64,000 nt of DNA, from assembly GCF_014493765.1 (NCBI RefSeq), contig NZ_JACTVJ010000004.1:496001-560000 (forward strand), in the 5' to 3' direction. The stretch is from Streptomyces polyasparticus. Lineage in GTDB: Bacteria; Actinomycetota; Actinomycetes; Streptomycetales; Streptomycetaceae. Below, one piece after another: positions 15,550 to 26,713 of the stretch. The position numbers were made by a program, and so were the translations under genes. The number at the start of each line of letters is the position of its first letter. Within the stretch, counting starts at the first letter, position 1. Below the pieces are notes generated by a model, which saw only the letters and a list, made by a program, of their open reading frames with translations, searched no databases and was not told the origin of the DNA.

Positions 15550-16733
15550 ATGTCGCAATTGTCCGTTGAAGTGCCGTCCGACGTCCTCGTCGTGGGGGGC
15601 GGCATCATCGGCCTGGTCACGGCCTGGCGGTCCGCGCAGCAGGGGCTGCGCACCGCGGTCGTGGACCCGGCGCCCGGCGGCGGTGCCGCGCAGGTCGCGG
15701 CCGGGATGCTCGCCGCCGTCACCGAACTCCACTACGGCGAGGAGACCCTGCTCGCCCTCAACCTGGCCTCCGCCGCCCGCTATCCGTCCTTCGCCGCCGA
15801 GCTCACCGAGGCGAGCGGCGAGGAGCTCGGCTACCGCTCCTGCGGCACGCTCTCGGTCGCCCTCGACGCCGACGACCGGGCGCATCTGCGCGAGGTGCAC
15901 GCGCTGCAGCAGCGCTCGGGGCTCGCCTCCGAGTGGCTCTCGGGCCGCGAGTGCCGACGCCTCGAACCCATGCTGGCACCCGGGGTGCGCGGCGGTCTGC
16001 GGGCCGAGGACGACCACCAGATCGATCCGCGCCGGCTCGCGAAAGCCCTGGTCATCGCGTGCGAGAGGGCGGGTGTCACCTTCCACCGGCAGTGGGCGGA
16101 GAAGCTCTCGGTCGTACGGGACAGGGCGGTGGGAGCCGTGCTCGCGGACGGCACCGAGCTGGGCGCCGGCCAGGTGGTGCTCGCGGGCGGCAGCCACAGC
16201 GGCCTGCTCGCGGGACTTCCGGTCGACGTGCCGGTGCGACCCGTCAAGGGACAGGTGCTGCGGCTGCGGATACCGCCCTCGTACGCGCCCTTCCTGCAGC
16301 GCACCGTGCGCGCGGTCGTCCGCGGCAGCGAGGTGTACCTCGTGCCGCGCGAGAACGGCGAGCTGGTCATCGGGGCCACCAGCGAGGAGCAGGGGTACGA
16401 CACCACGGTCACGGCCGGCGGGGTCTACGAACTCCTGCGGGACGCCCATGAGTTGATCCCAGGGATCACGGAGCTCCCCCTGGTGGAGACCCGCGCGGGC
16501 CTGCGGCCCGGGTCCCCGGACAACGCACCGCTGATCGGGCCGGCCGAGCTGCCGGGCCTGCTGCTCGCCACCGGGCACCACCGCAACGGTGTGCTGCTCA
16601 CCCCCGTCACCGGCGACGCGATGGCGCACGCCCTGACCACAGGGGAACTCCCCGAGGCCGTCCGGCCCTTCAGCCCGCTGCGTTTCTCCGTACCGGATCC
16701 CCTGCGGTTCTCCGTACGGGAAGGGAGCACCGT

Positions 16734-16737
<4 letters not shown>
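15550..16737 (+). CDS. thiO: Glycine oxidase ThiO
   Basis: 395 aa FAD enzyme of the D-amino acid oxidase family. It converts glycine to the imine used for the thiazole ring of thiamine. The N-terminal VLVVGGGIIGLVTAWRSAQQG is the FAD-binding motif. AAQVAAGMLAAVTELHYGEE, RPVKGQVLRL, the ETRAGLRPGSPDNAPLIGP region and ATGHHRNGVLLTPVTG are ThiO hallmarks. It lies directly behind the TPP riboswitch, with thiS overlapping its stop (ATGA) and thiG following. It supplies dehydroglycine to ThiG in the cytoplasm. Confidence 0.95.
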
Positions 16738-17743
<1,006 letters not shown>

Positions 17744-17748
17744 GCCCC

Positions 17749-17783
17749 GTGACCGTGCGTCGGCGGCGTCGGCGCACGGTCAC
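17749..17783. terminator. Terminator of the thi operon
   Basis: Perfect 11-bp arms GTGACCGTGCG (17749-17759) and CGCACGGTCAC (17773-17783) around a 13-nt loop, starting 5 bp after the thiG stop. No U-tract, as is usual in Streptomyces. Confidence 0.7.
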
Positions 17784-17839
17784 AGGTCAGCTTCAGAACC
17801 GGCCCACCTCCCCCCAACCAGGCAAACCTCCAAGCCACG

Positions 17840-17857
17840 GCTCGTACACTCGCCCCG
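17840..17857 (+). promoter_or_regulatory. Putative -10 box for a leaderless kinase mRNA
   Basis: TACACT (17845-17850) sits 6 nt before the GTG at 17857, the geometry of a -10 hexamer whose +1 is the first base of the start codon. No ribosome binding site precedes the GTG, which supports a leaderless transcript. No good -35 is obvious. Confidence 0.4.
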
Positions 17858-19788
17858 TGGACACGACCCTTCAGGACCCTCTCGTCGGGCAGGTGCTCGA
17901 CGGCCGGTACCGGATCGACGCCCGGATCGCGGTGGGCGGGATGGCCACGGTCTACCGGGCCGTGGACACCCGCCTCGACCGCGTGCTCGCGCTCAAGGTG
18001 ATGCATCCGACGCTCGCCGCCGACGCCGCCTTCGTCGACCGCTTCATCCGCGAGGCGAAGTCCGTGGCGCGGCTCGCGCACCCCAATGTGGTCGCCGTCT
18101 TCGACCAGGGCGCCCAGGGCGCGTACGTCTACCTCGCCATGGAGTACGTGGCGGGCTGCACCCTGCGCGACGTCCTGCGCGAACGCGGCGCCCTGCAGCC
18201 GCGCGCCGCCCTCGACATCCTGGAGCCGGTGCTCGCCGCACTCGGCGCCGCACACCGCGCGGGCTTCGTGCACCGCGACATGAAGCCCGAGAACGTCCTG
18301 ATAGGGGACGACGGGCGGGTCAAGGTCGCCGACTTCGGTCTCGTACGGTCCGTGGACACCGTGACGAACACCACCGGCGCGGTCCTCGGCACCATCTCGT
18401 ATCTCGCCCCCGAGCAGATCGAGCGCGGCGAGGCCGACCCGCGCGTGGATGTGTACGCGTGCGGTGTCGTGCTCTACGAGATGCTCACCGGCGCCAAGCC
18501 GCACACCGGTGAATCGCCCGCGCAGATCCTCTACAAGCATCTGCACGAGGACATCCCGCCGCCGTCCGCCGCCGTCCCCGGCCTGCCCGTCGACCTCGAC
18601 GAACTGGTGGCCCTCGCGACCGCCCGCAACCCCGAGGTGCGTCCCTACGACGCTGCCGCGTTGCTCGGCCGGACCCTCCAGGCGCGCGCCGCGCTCACCG
18701 AGGCCCAGCTGGACGCGGTGCCGCCGGCCGCCGTACAGGACGCCCACAGCAGTTCCGAGGACCGTACGAGCGTGATCCCGCGCGCGGTCGCCTCCGTGCC
18801 GCGGCCGCTGCCGGCCGAGGAGCAGCTCAACCGCACCAGCCGTTTCGAGATGCCGCCCCCGCCGCCGGCCGCCCCGGCCGCGCCCGGCCGCGCGCAGCGG
18901 CCACGGCGCGGGATGTACACGGTGATCGCCGCCGTGATCTTGGCGCTCGGGATCGGCGCGGGTGTCTGGTACATCAACTCCGGCCAGTTCACCCAGGTCC
19001 CGCTGATCCTCGCCAAGACGGAGGCCGAGGCCCGCAAGAAGCTGGAGGACGCGGGCCTGCGGGTCAACGACGAGGTCCGGCGCAAGTACAGCGCCGCCTA
19101 CGACCGCGGCACCGTGATGGACAGCGACCCCGACCAGGGCAAGCGGATCCGCAGCGGCGGCGAGGTCACGCTCACCGTCTCCCTCGGCCAGCGCATAGTG
19201 CGGGTCCCGGATGTCAGCGGCAGTTCGCTGGACGAGGCGAAGAAGGAGCTGCAGAAGGCCGGGCTCGAACCGGGCACGGTCACCCGGGAGTTCAGCGACG
19301 AGGTGCGCCGCGGCGACGTGATCCGCACCAGCCCCACCTCCGGTACGCAGCGCAAATCGGGCACGGCCGTCGCGATCACCGTGAGCAAGGGCGAGCCGGT
19401 CGAGGTGCCCGATGTCACCGGCAAGACCCCCGATGAGGCACGCGCCGAGCTCGAAGAGGACGGCCTGAAGGTCGAGATCTCCCAGGAGCAGGTCCACTCC
19501 GAGCACGACAAGGGCCTGGTCGGCGAGCAGTCGCCGGGCGGCGGCGCCTCGCTGGCCGAGGGCGACACCGTCACGCTGAAGATCTCCAAGGGTCCGGAGA
19601 TGGTCGAGGTCCCCGATGTCGTCGGCATGAAGGTCGGCGAGGCCAAGGACGAGCTCACGGCCGCCGGATTCGAGGTCGACGAGGACCGTGGCTTCCTGGG
19701 CCTGTTCGGCGACACCGTGGAGAGCCAGTCGGTCGAGGGCGGCGAGGAAGCGGCCAAGGGCTCGACGATCACCATCAAGATCCGCTGA
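17857..19788 (+). CDS. PknB/PknL-type Ser/Thr protein kinase with four PASTA domains
   Basis: 643 aa. The kinase domain (about 12-280) has the Gly-rich loop AVGGMATVY, catalytic Lys47, HRDMKPEN (139-146), DFG (159-161) and APEQ; the activation loop carries several Thr for autophosphorylation. A Pro-rich linker is followed by a membrane helix at about 353-375, then four extracellular PASTA repeats, each starting near PDV/VPDVxG. PASTA kinases sense muropeptides or lipid II and control cell wall growth and division. The GTG start gives VDTTLQDPL, and the mRNA is probably leaderless. The linked Rv2175c-like gene suggests a PknL-type pair, although the PASTA array also resembles PknB. Confidence 0.92.
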   Translation: MDTTLQDPLVGQVLDGRYRIDARIAVGGMATVYRAVDTRLDRVLALKVMHPTLAADAAFVDRFIREAKSVARLAHPNVVAVFDQGAQGAYVYLAMEYVAGCTLRDVLRERGALQPRAALDILEPVLAALGAAHRAGFVHRDMKPENVLIGDDGRVKVADFGLVRSVDTVTNTTGAVLGTISYLAPEQIERGEADPRVDVYACGVVLYEMLTGAKPHTGESPAQILYKHLHEDIPPPSAAVPGLPVDLDELVALATARNPEVRPYDAAALLGRTLQARAALTEAQLDAVPPAAVQDAHSSSEDRTSVIPRAVASVPRPLPAEEQLNRTSRFEMPPPPPAAPAAPGRAQRPRRGMYTVIAAVILALGIGAGVWYINSGQFTQVPLILAKTEAEARKKLEDAGLRVNDEVRRKYSAAYDRGTVMDSDPDQGKRIRSGGEVTLTVSLGQRIVRVPDVSGSSLDEAKKELQKAGLEPGTVTREFSDEVRRGDVIRTSPTSGTQRKSGTAVAITVSKGEPVEVPDVTGKTPDEARAELEEDGLKVEISQEQVHSEHDKGLVGEQSPGGGASLAEGDTVTLKISKGPEMVEVPDVVGMKVGEAKDELTAAGFEVDEDRGFLGLFGDTVESQSVEGGEEAAKGSTITIKIR

Positions 19789-19837
19789 GCAGGTGCCGGC
19801 GGCGGACCGCCGCCGGCACCGTGCCACCCTTGAGGGC

Positions 19838-20701
19838 GTGAAGCACACCCGTAACCCCGTCGGCAGCCATGTCCCCGTGGCCGGCGGTCTCGCCACCAAA
19901 GGCCTCGCGTACGCACGGGAGTTGGGCTGCGAGACCGTCCAGGTCTTCGTCGCCAACCCCCGCGGCTGGGCCACCCCGCCCGGCAGCCCCGCCGAGGACG
20001 AGGCCTTCCGCGCCGCCTGCGCGGCCGAGTCGATCCCGGCGTACATCCACGCCCCGTATCTGATCAACTTCGGCTCGCACTCCCCCGAGACGGTCGAGAA
20101 GTCGGTGGCCTCGCTGCGCCACTCGCTGCGCCGCGGCCGGGAGATCGGCGCGCTCGGGGTCGTGGTGCACACGGGTTCCGCGACACAGGGACGCGACCGT
20201 GCGGAGGCCCTCGATCAGGTACGCCGCCACATGCGGCCGCTCCTCGACGAGCTCACGCACGAGGACGACCCGTACCTCCTGCTCGAATCGACGGCCGGCC
20301 AGGGCTACTCGATCTGCTCGCGCACCTGGGACTTCGGCCCGTACTTCGACGCGCTCGACCACCACCCCAAGCTCGGCATCTGCCTGGACACCTGCCACGT
20401 CTTCGCCGCGGGCCACGACCTCACCGGCCCGCACGGCATGCACCAGACCCTCGACCAGCTGGTGGAGACGGTCGGCACGGGCCGGCTCAAACTGATCCAC
20501 GCCAACGACTCCAAGGACGTGGTCGGCGCCAAGAAGGACCGGCACGCCAACATCGGGCAGGGCCATATCGGCGAGGACGCATTCCGGGCCCTGATGAGGC
20601 ACCCGGAGATGGACGGCGTACCCCTGATCATCGAGACACCGGGCGGCCAGTCGGGACACACGGCGGATGTCGAGCTCCTGAAGAAGCTGCGGGACGGGTG
20701 A
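19838..20701 (+). CDS. nfo: Deoxyribonuclease IV (AP endonuclease, Nfo family)
   Basis: 287 aa from the GTG at 19838 (MKHTRNPVGSHVPVAGG). A TIM-barrel AP endonuclease of base-excision repair that cleaves 5' to abasic sites using three zinc ions. Metal ligands and signatures visible include NPVGSHVPVAGGL, VHTGSA, LLLESTAGQG, GICLDTCHVFAAGHD, HANDSKDVVGAKKDRHANIGQG and IIETPG. Upstream coding in this frame is only the end of the kinase gene region, and no clear ribosome binding site precedes the GTG. Read in the same direction as the kinase, 49 bp behind it. Confidence 0.92.
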   Translation: MKHTRNPVGSHVPVAGGLATKGLAYARELGCETVQVFVANPRGWATPPGSPAEDEAFRAACAAESIPAYIHAPYLINFGSHSPETVEKSVASLRHSLRRGREIGALGVVVHTGSATQGRDRAEALDQVRRHMRPLLDELTHEDDPYLLLESTAGQGYSICSRTWDFGPYFDALDHHPKLGICLDTCHVFAAGHDLTGPHGMHQTLDQLVETVGTGRLKLIHANDSKDVVGAKKDRHANIGQGHIGEDAFRALMRHPEMDGVPLIIETPGGQSGHTADVELLKKLRDG

Positions 20702-20731
20702 GGCCCGAGGATCCGCCCACCACTTGAGGGA

Positions 20732-20748
20732 ATACCCCTAGGGGGTAT
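20732..20748. promoter_or_regulatory. CsoR-type copper operator
   Basis: ATACCCCTAGGGGGTAT is an almost perfect palindrome and matches the GC-tract/TA-flank pattern of CsoR operators, which are derepressed by Cu(I). It lies 53 bp before the His-rich DUF4396 gene and so probably covers its promoter. No csoR gene is in the window. Confidence 0.75.
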
Positions 20749-20750
20749 AC

Positions 20751-20773
20751 GGTTCCTGTCATCGACAGGAACC
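20751..20773. promoter_or_regulatory. Perfect inverted repeat in the DUF4396 leader
   Basis: GGTTCCTGTC and GACAGGAACC, 10-bp arms around ATC, directly follow the CsoR box and lie about 28 bp before the ATG. It could be a second operator or an RNA hairpin in the leader. Confidence 0.5.
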
Positions 20774-20800
20774 GCTACCTGACGTTGGGGGCCATCCGCC

Positions 20801-21391
20801 ATGCAGCACGAAACGCATGAGCCGCACACAGCGCACGCGCACCACCAGCATCACGAGGGCCACGGCGAGCACGCCGGCCATACGGGCCACGGCGAGCACG
20901 CCGACCACGGCAGCCATCAAGGTCACCAGGGCCACGGCGGCCACCACGGCCACGGCAAGGTCTCCTGGGCCATGGCCGCCAAAGCCACGCTGCACTGCCT
21001 CACCGGGTGCGCCATCGGCGAGGTGCTCGGCATGATCATCGGCACGGCGCTCGGCTGGGGCACCGCCCCCACGATGGTCCTGGCCATCGCGCTCGCCTTC
21101 TTCTTCGGCTACTCGCTCACGCTGTTCGCGGTCGTCCGCGCCGGCGTCTCACTGAAGGCCGCGATCGGCGTCGCGCTCGCCGCCGACACCCTGTCGATCA
21201 CGGTGATGGAGATCGTCGACAACGGCGTCCTGCTCGCCGTGCCGGGCGCGATGGAGGCCCACCTGAGCGATGCCCTGTTCTGGGGCGCCCTGGCCTTCGC
21301 CTTCGCGATCGCCTTCCTGGTCACGACCCCGGTCAACAAGTGGCTGATCGGCCGCGGCAAGGGCCACGCGGTGGTGCACCAGTACCACTGA
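20801..21391 (+). CDS. His-rich DUF4396 membrane protein, probable copper-responsive
   Basis: 196 aa. The first 52 residues contain about 20 His in HxGHG/HHGHG repeats, a likely metal-binding region. The rest holds four hydrophobic helices with the DUF4396 phrases AMAAKATLHCLTGCAIGEVLGM and DTLSITVMEIVDN. It ends with a short tail HAVVHQYH. DUF4396 proteins often occur with copper-resistance genes. A CsoR-type operator directly upstream supports copper-induced expression. Transport, storage or chaperone activity is inferred, not shown. Confidence 0.85.
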   Translation: MQHETHEPHTAHAHHQHHEGHGEHAGHTGHGEHADHGSHQGHQGHGGHHGHGKVSWAMAAKATLHCLTGCAIGEVLGMIIGTALGWGTAPTMVLAIALAFFFGYSLTLFAVVRAGVSLKAAIGVALAADTLSITVMEIVDNGVLLAVPGAMEAHLSDALFWGALAFAFAIAFLVTTPVNKWLIGRGKGHAVVHQYH

Positions 21392-21412
21392 CCCGCGGAG
21401 CGGAAGCCGGGA

Positions 21413-22036
21413 TCAGAGCTCGGGACCGTCCCCGGGCTCCTCCTGGTACGAGTAGCGCTGCTCGCGCCAGGGGTCGCCGATGTTGTGATAGCCGCGCTCC
21501 TCCCAGAAGCCACGGCGGTCGGCGGTCATGTACTCGATGCCGCGGACCCATTTGGGTCCCTTCCAGGCGTACAGATGCGGGACGACGAGCCGCAGCGGAA
21601 AGCCGTGCTCGGCCGTGAGCAGCTCGCCGTCGCGGTGCGTGGCGAAGATCGTCTGCTCGGCCGTGAAGTCGGAGATCCGCAGGTTGGAGCTGAAGCCGTA
21701 CTCGGCCCAGACCATCACATGGGTGACATCGGGCGCGGGCGGCGCGAGATCGAGCACGGCACGCGCGGGCACACCGCCCCATTCGGCGCCGAGCACCGAG
21801 AATTTGGTGACGCAGTGCAGATCGGCGAGGACCGTGGCGTACGGCAGCGCGCCGAACTCCTCATGGGTCCAGCAGTGCTTCTCGCCGTCGGCAGTGGCGC
21901 CGAAGACCCTGAACTCCCAGCGTTCCGGCCGGAATTTCGGTACGGGCCCGTAGTGGGTGACCGGCCAGCCCCGCTGCAGCCGCTGCCCCGGAGGAAGCTC
22001 GTTCTGCTTCGCGTGACGGCTATCCGGCTGACCCAT
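21413..22036 (-). CDS. Molybdopterin-dependent oxidoreductase (sulfite-oxidase fold)
   Basis: 207 aa from the ATG at 22036, after which MGQPDSRHAKQNELPPGQ leads into the domain; an extension to 22096 is unlikely. The conserved cysteine that ligates molybdenum is C75 in DLHCVTKFS, followed by WGGVPARAVLDLA and AEYGFSSNLRISDF. HGFPLRLVVPHLYAWKGPKWVRGIEYM is the YedY/sulfite-oxidase signature. No signal peptide or heme domain is present, so it is a cytoplasmic stand-alone molybdoenzyme. Substrate unknown. Its stop is 22 bp from that of the convergent DUF4396 gene. Confidence 0.88.
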   Translation of the reverse strand: MGQPDSRHAKQNELPPGQRLQRGWPVTHYGPVPKFRPERWEFRVFGATADGEKHCWTHEEFGALPYATVLADLHCVTKFSVLGAEWGGVPARAVLDLAPPAPDVTHVMVWAEYGFSSNLRISDFTAEQTIFATHRDGELLTAEHGFPLRLVVPHLYAWKGPKWVRGIEYMTADRRGFWEERGYHNIGDPWREQRYSYQEEPGDGPEL

Positions 22037-22192
22037 GTCTCCATGATGACAGCCCGCGGAGGGTGGACGTGACCAGGTCTGCACCGATTCGGGCAACTCC
22101 TACTAAGCATGCACTTACTGGACGGCCCCTGAAAACCGGTGCAAGGATGCGGCGCACCTGCCCCAGTCACGCGCTTGGAAGGAGCCTCTGCG

Positions 22193-22672
22193 ATGCAGGG
22201 CGACCCCGAGGTCATCGAATTTCTCAATGAGCAGCTGACCGCCGAGCTCACGGCCATCAATCAGTACTTCCTGCACGCGAAGATGCAGGAGAACTTCGGC
22301 TGGACCAAGCTCGCGAAGTACACGCGGCACGAGTCGATCGACGAGATGAAGCACGCGGAGGTGCTCACCGACCGGATTCTCTTCCTGGACGGGCTGCCGA
22401 ACTACCAGCGGCTCTTCCACGTACGCGTGGGACAGACGGTCACCGAGATGTTCCAGGCGGACCGGCAGGTCGAGGTCGAGGCCATCGACCGACTGAAGCG
22501 GGGCATCGACGTGATGCGCGCGAAGGGCGACATCACCTCGGCGAACATCTTCGAGTCGATTCTCGAGGACGAGGAGCACCACATCGACTATCTCGACACT
22601 CAGCTCGAGCTGATCGAGAAGCTCGGCGAGCCGCTGTACATCGCCCAGCTGATCGAGCAGCCCTCGGCCTGA
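22193..22672 (+). CDS. bfr: Bacterioferritin
   Basis: 159 aa from the ATG at 22193 (MQGDPEVIEF), with AAGGAG upstream. All ferroxidase ligands are present at canonical positions: E18, E51, H54, E94, E127 and H130. The heme-binding Met52 is also there, so this is a true heme bacterioferritin that forms a 24-mer iron store. It converges with bfd, which encodes the ferredoxin that releases its iron. An imperfect palindrome TAAGCATGCACTTA lies at about 22104-22117 upstream, but no classical iron box is seen. Confidence 0.96.
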   Translation: MQGDPEVIEFLNEQLTAELTAINQYFLHAKMQENFGWTKLAKYTRHESIDEMKHAEVLTDRILFLDGLPNYQRLFHVRVGQTVTEMFQADRQVEVEAIDRLKRGIDVMRAKGDITSANIFESILEDEEHHIDYLDTQLELIEKLGEPLYIAQLIEQPSA

Positions 22673-22679
22673 GGAACGC

Positions 22680-22931
22680 TCAGGCGGCTTCTTCCAGGGA
22701 TTCGGTCAGTGCGGGCTCGGGGGCCAGAGCGGCCACCGCGTTGCCCTGCTCGACCAGCTCGCGCCTGGGGCACGCACCCCGGCCGAGAATCGCCTGGATG
22801 CGGCGTACGCAGGACCCGCAGTCGGTGCCGGCCTTGCACTTGGAGGCTATCTGCCGAGGGGTGCAGGCACCGGCGTCCGCATGGTCCTTGACCTGCTGCT
22901 CGGTGATGCCGAAGCAAGAGCAGACGTACAC
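22680..22931 (-). CDS. bfd: Bacterioferritin-associated ferredoxin
   Basis: 83 aa from the GTG at 22931, with GGGAGG upstream. The [2Fe-2S] ligands C4, C6, C38 and C41 match Bfd-type (BFD/NirB domain) proteins, including CSCFGIT and CGSCV. Bfd reduces the bacterioferritin core so that iron is released under starvation. The C-terminal 35 residues form an unconserved acidic tail. An iron box lies 51 bp upstream of the start, so expression should rise under iron limitation via DmdR/IdeR. Confidence 0.93.
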   Translation of the reverse strand: MYVCSCFGITEQQVKDHADAGACTPRQIASKCKAGTDCGSCVRRIQAILGRGACPRRELVEQGNAVAALAPEPALTESLEEAA

Positions 22932-22981
22932 GCCGATTCACCTCCCGCGGGACAGGACTGGTTCGCTCTCCCGATGATCGG

Positions 22982-23000
22982 TGAGGCTAACCTAACCTTA
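22982..23000 (-). promoter_or_regulatory. Iron box (DmdR/IdeR operator) upstream of bfd
   Basis: TGAGGCTAACCTAACCTTA agrees with the 19-bp iron-box consensus (TTAGGTTAGCCTAACCTAA in this orientation) at 15 positions. It lies 51-69 bp before the bfd start. Confidence 0.8.
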
Positions 23001-23026
23001 CCCGCCGAGAACAGCCCGCAAAAGCA

Positions 23027-23063
23027 CTATGGGGCGCGGATCACAAGGATCCGCGCCCCATAG
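23027..23063. terminator. Terminator after DAHP synthase
   Basis: 16-bp perfect arms CTATGGGGCGCGGATC and GATCCGCGCCCCATAG around ACAAG, 12 bp beyond the DAHP synthase stop on the minus strand. It also separates that unit from the bfd promoter. Confidence 0.8.
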
Positions 23064-23075
23064 GTGTGTCGGGTG

Positions 23076-24533
<1,458 letters not shown>

Positions 24534-24547
24534 CTATGGTCGGCGCC

Positions 24548-24604
24548 ATGTACACGCAGCAGCACCAGAACTGGTGGTGGACCGCTCATCCGGCGGCCCA
24601 CTGA
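24548..24604 (+). CDS. trpL: trp leader peptide, 18 aa with Trp-Trp-Trp
   Basis: ATG at 24548 opens an 18-codon ORF, MYTQQHQNWWWTAHPAAH. Three consecutive TGG codons near its middle are the sensor of ribosome-mediated attenuation. The stop lies 21 nt before the terminator hairpin. The trpEG gene follows. Confidence 0.92.
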   Translation: MYTQQHQNWWWTAHPAAH

Positions 24605-24625
24605 CTGCGCGTTCCCTGACTCGCG

Positions 24626-24650
24626 AAGGCCGCCCGAGGGGCGGCCTTTT
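24626..24650 (+). terminator. trp attenuator terminator
   Basis: Arms AAGGCCGCCC and GGGCGGCCTT around GAG, directly followed by TT and a CTGTTT run. With the Trp-rich leader before it this is a classical attenuator: stalling at the Trp codons should favour an antiterminator. Confidence 0.88.
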
Positions 24651-24709
24651 CTGTTTCTCCACGGCCGTTCCTCCCCGAGATCCCCATCCCGCCGGAAGGA
24701 ACCCATGCC

Positions 24710-26596
24710 ATGGACCACCGCCGCTTCAACCTCAGCCGACTTATCGACTCGGACACCCCTTTCGCCCTCCTCCGCCGTCGTACCCCGGGCCGCGACCACG
24801 ACACCGTCGAGGTCCTGACCGGCCCGGTGCGCGAGGCGCAGCGGCTCTCGGAGCTGCCCGACACCGGCCATCCCCTCCTCGCCCTCGTCCCCTTCCGGCA
24901 GATCCGCGAGCGCGGCTTCGAGGTGACGGACGACGCCACGCCGCTGTCGTATCTGATCGCGCACGAGTCGTACGAGATGAGCCTGGCCGAGGCGCTCGAT
25001 CAGCTGCCCGCGCAGGATGTACAGGTGCGCGGCGGTGGCTTCGACATCGACGACGAGACGTATGCCGGGATCGTGGAGCGGGTGATCCGGGACGAGATCG
25101 GGCAGGGCGAAGGCGCGAACTTCGTGATCCGGCGGACCTACGAGGGGGAGATCGAGGGGTTCTCGCGGGCGGACGCGCTGGCGCTGTTCCGGCGGCTGCT
25201 GGACGGGGAGAGGGGCGCGTACTGGACGTTCGTCGTGCACACGGGAGACCGGACGCTGGTAGGCGCGAGCCCCGAGGTCCACGTCCGCATGAGCGGCGGC
25301 ACGGTCGTGATGAACCCGATCTCCGGCACCTACCGCTACCCTGCCGAGGGCCCGACGGCGGACGGTCTGCTCGGCTTCCTCGCCGACGCCAAGGAGCGCG
25401 CCGAGCTGTCGATGGTGGTCGACGAGGAGCTCAAGATGATGTGCACCGTCGGCGACCAGGGCGGGGTCGTCGTCGGACCGCGGCTCAAGGAGATGGCGCA
25501 TCTCGCGCACACCGAGTACGAGCTGCGCGGGAAGTCCAGCCTGGATGTGCGCGAGGTGCTCAAGGAGACGATGTTCGCGGCGACCGTCACGGGCTCGCCG
25601 GTGGAGAACGCCTGCCGGGTCATCCGGCGGTACGAGGGCGGCGGCCGGGGCTACTACGCGGGAGCGCTCGCCCTGATCGGCCGGGACGCGGGCGGTGCGC
25701 AGACGCTCGACTCCCCCATCCTGATCCGCACCGCGGACATCGCGGCGGACGGCCGGCTTCGCGTGCCGGTCGGCGCCACGCTCGTACGGGACTCCGTGCC
25801 GGCGAACGAGGTGGCCGAGACGCATGCGAAGGCGGCCGGGATCCTGGCCGCGCTCGGGGTGCGGCCCGGGCGCCCGCGCACGGAGCGGGCGAAGCCGCGG
25901 CTCGGCGACGACCCCCGCGTACAGGAGGCGCTCGACTCGCGGCGCGGGGCGCTCGCGCCGTTCTGGCTGCGGATGCAGGAGCGGACCGATGAGCTCAGCG
26001 GGCACGCCCTGGTGATCGACGGCGAGGACACCTTCACCGCGATGCTCGCCCATGTGCTGCGCTCCTGCGGCCTGTCGGTCACGGTCCGGCGCTACGACGA
26101 GCCGGGACTGCGCGAGGCGGCGCTCGCGCACGAGGGGCCCATCTTCCTGGGGCCCGGCCCGGGCGACCCCTCGGACGCGGCCGACCCGAAGATGCGCTTC
26201 CTGCGCGCGCTGACCGCCGATCTCGTGCGCAACCACCGGCACGGGCTGCTGGGGGTCTGCCTCGGGCACGAGCTGCTCGCGGCCGAACTCGGCCTGCAGA
26301 TCGTGCGCAAGCAGGTGCCGTACCAGGGGGCGCAGACGCGGATCGTGCTGTTCGGGCGGCCCGAGACGGTCGGCTACTACAACAGCTTCACCGCGGTGTG
26401 CGACGGCGAGACGGCGGCCGAGCTCGCGGCGCACGGGATCGAGGTGAGCCGCAGCTCGGGAACCGGCGAGGTGCACGCGCTGCGCGGGCCCGGGTTCGCG
26501 GGGGTGCAGTTCCATCCCGAGTCGGTCCTGACGTTGCGCGGGACCGCGGTGGTGCGGGAACTGATCGAGTCGGTGCGGTCCACGGTCCGGGTCTGA
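24710..26596 (+). CDS. trpEG: Fused anthranilate synthase TrpEG
   Basis: 628 aa single-chain enzyme. The TrpE-like chorismate-binding domain spans about 1-400 (RTYEGEIEGFSRADALALF, MNPISGTYRYPAEG, DEELKMMCTVGDQGG, VTGSPVENACRVI, GYYAGALALIGRD). A linker leads to a class I glutamine amidotransferase domain (about 440-628) with nucleophile C517 in GVCLGHE and the pair H602/E604 in VQFHPES. It makes anthranilate from chorismate and glutamine, the first committed step to tryptophan; related fused proteins (PhzE) make other aminochorismates. The upstream Trp leader and attenuator argue for a biosynthetic tryptophan role. The usual CLGHQ is CLGHE here. Confidence 0.93.
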   Translation: MDHRRFNLSRLIDSDTPFALLRRRTPGRDHDTVEVLTGPVREAQRLSELPDTGHPLLALVPFRQIRERGFEVTDDATPLSYLIAHESYEMSLAEALDQLPAQDVQVRGGGFDIDDETYAGIVERVIRDEIGQGEGANFVIRRTYEGEIEGFSRADALALFRRLLDGERGAYWTFVVHTGDRTLVGASPEVHVRMSGGTVVMNPISGTYRYPAEGPTADGLLGFLADAKERAELSMVVDEELKMMCTVGDQGGVVVGPRLKEMAHLAHTEYELRGKSSLDVREVLKETMFAATVTGSPVENACRVIRRYEGGGRGYYAGALALIGRDAGGAQTLDSPILIRTADIAADGRLRVPVGATLVRDSVPANEVAETHAKAAGILAALGVRPGRPRTERAKPRLGDDPRVQEALDSRRGALAPFWLRMQERTDELSGHALVIDGEDTFTAMLAHVLRSCGLSVTVRRYDEPGLREAALAHEGPIFLGPGPGDPSDAADPKMRFLRALTADLVRNHRHGLLGVCLGHELLAAELGLQIVRKQVPYQGAQTRIVLFGRPETVGYYNSFTAVCDGETAAELAAHGIEVSRSSGTGEVHALRGPGFAGVQFHPESVLTLRGTAVVRELIESVRSTVRV

Positions 26597-26609
26597 GGCT
26601 GCCCGCGGA

Positions 26610-26644
26610 GGGTCCGGGTCCCGGGGGCGGCCCGGCCCGGACCC
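26610..26644 (+). terminator. Terminator after trpEG
   Basis: Arms GGGTCCGGG (26610-26618) and CCCGGACCC (26636-26644), with further GC pairing inside, start 14 bp after the trpEG stop. Confidence 0.6.
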
Positions 26645-26713
26645 CCGTATATTCGCGCATATCCGGCCAGAAGCCTCACCTTCTGGAAGTCCTGGGGAGC
26701 GTTGGGAGCAGTC

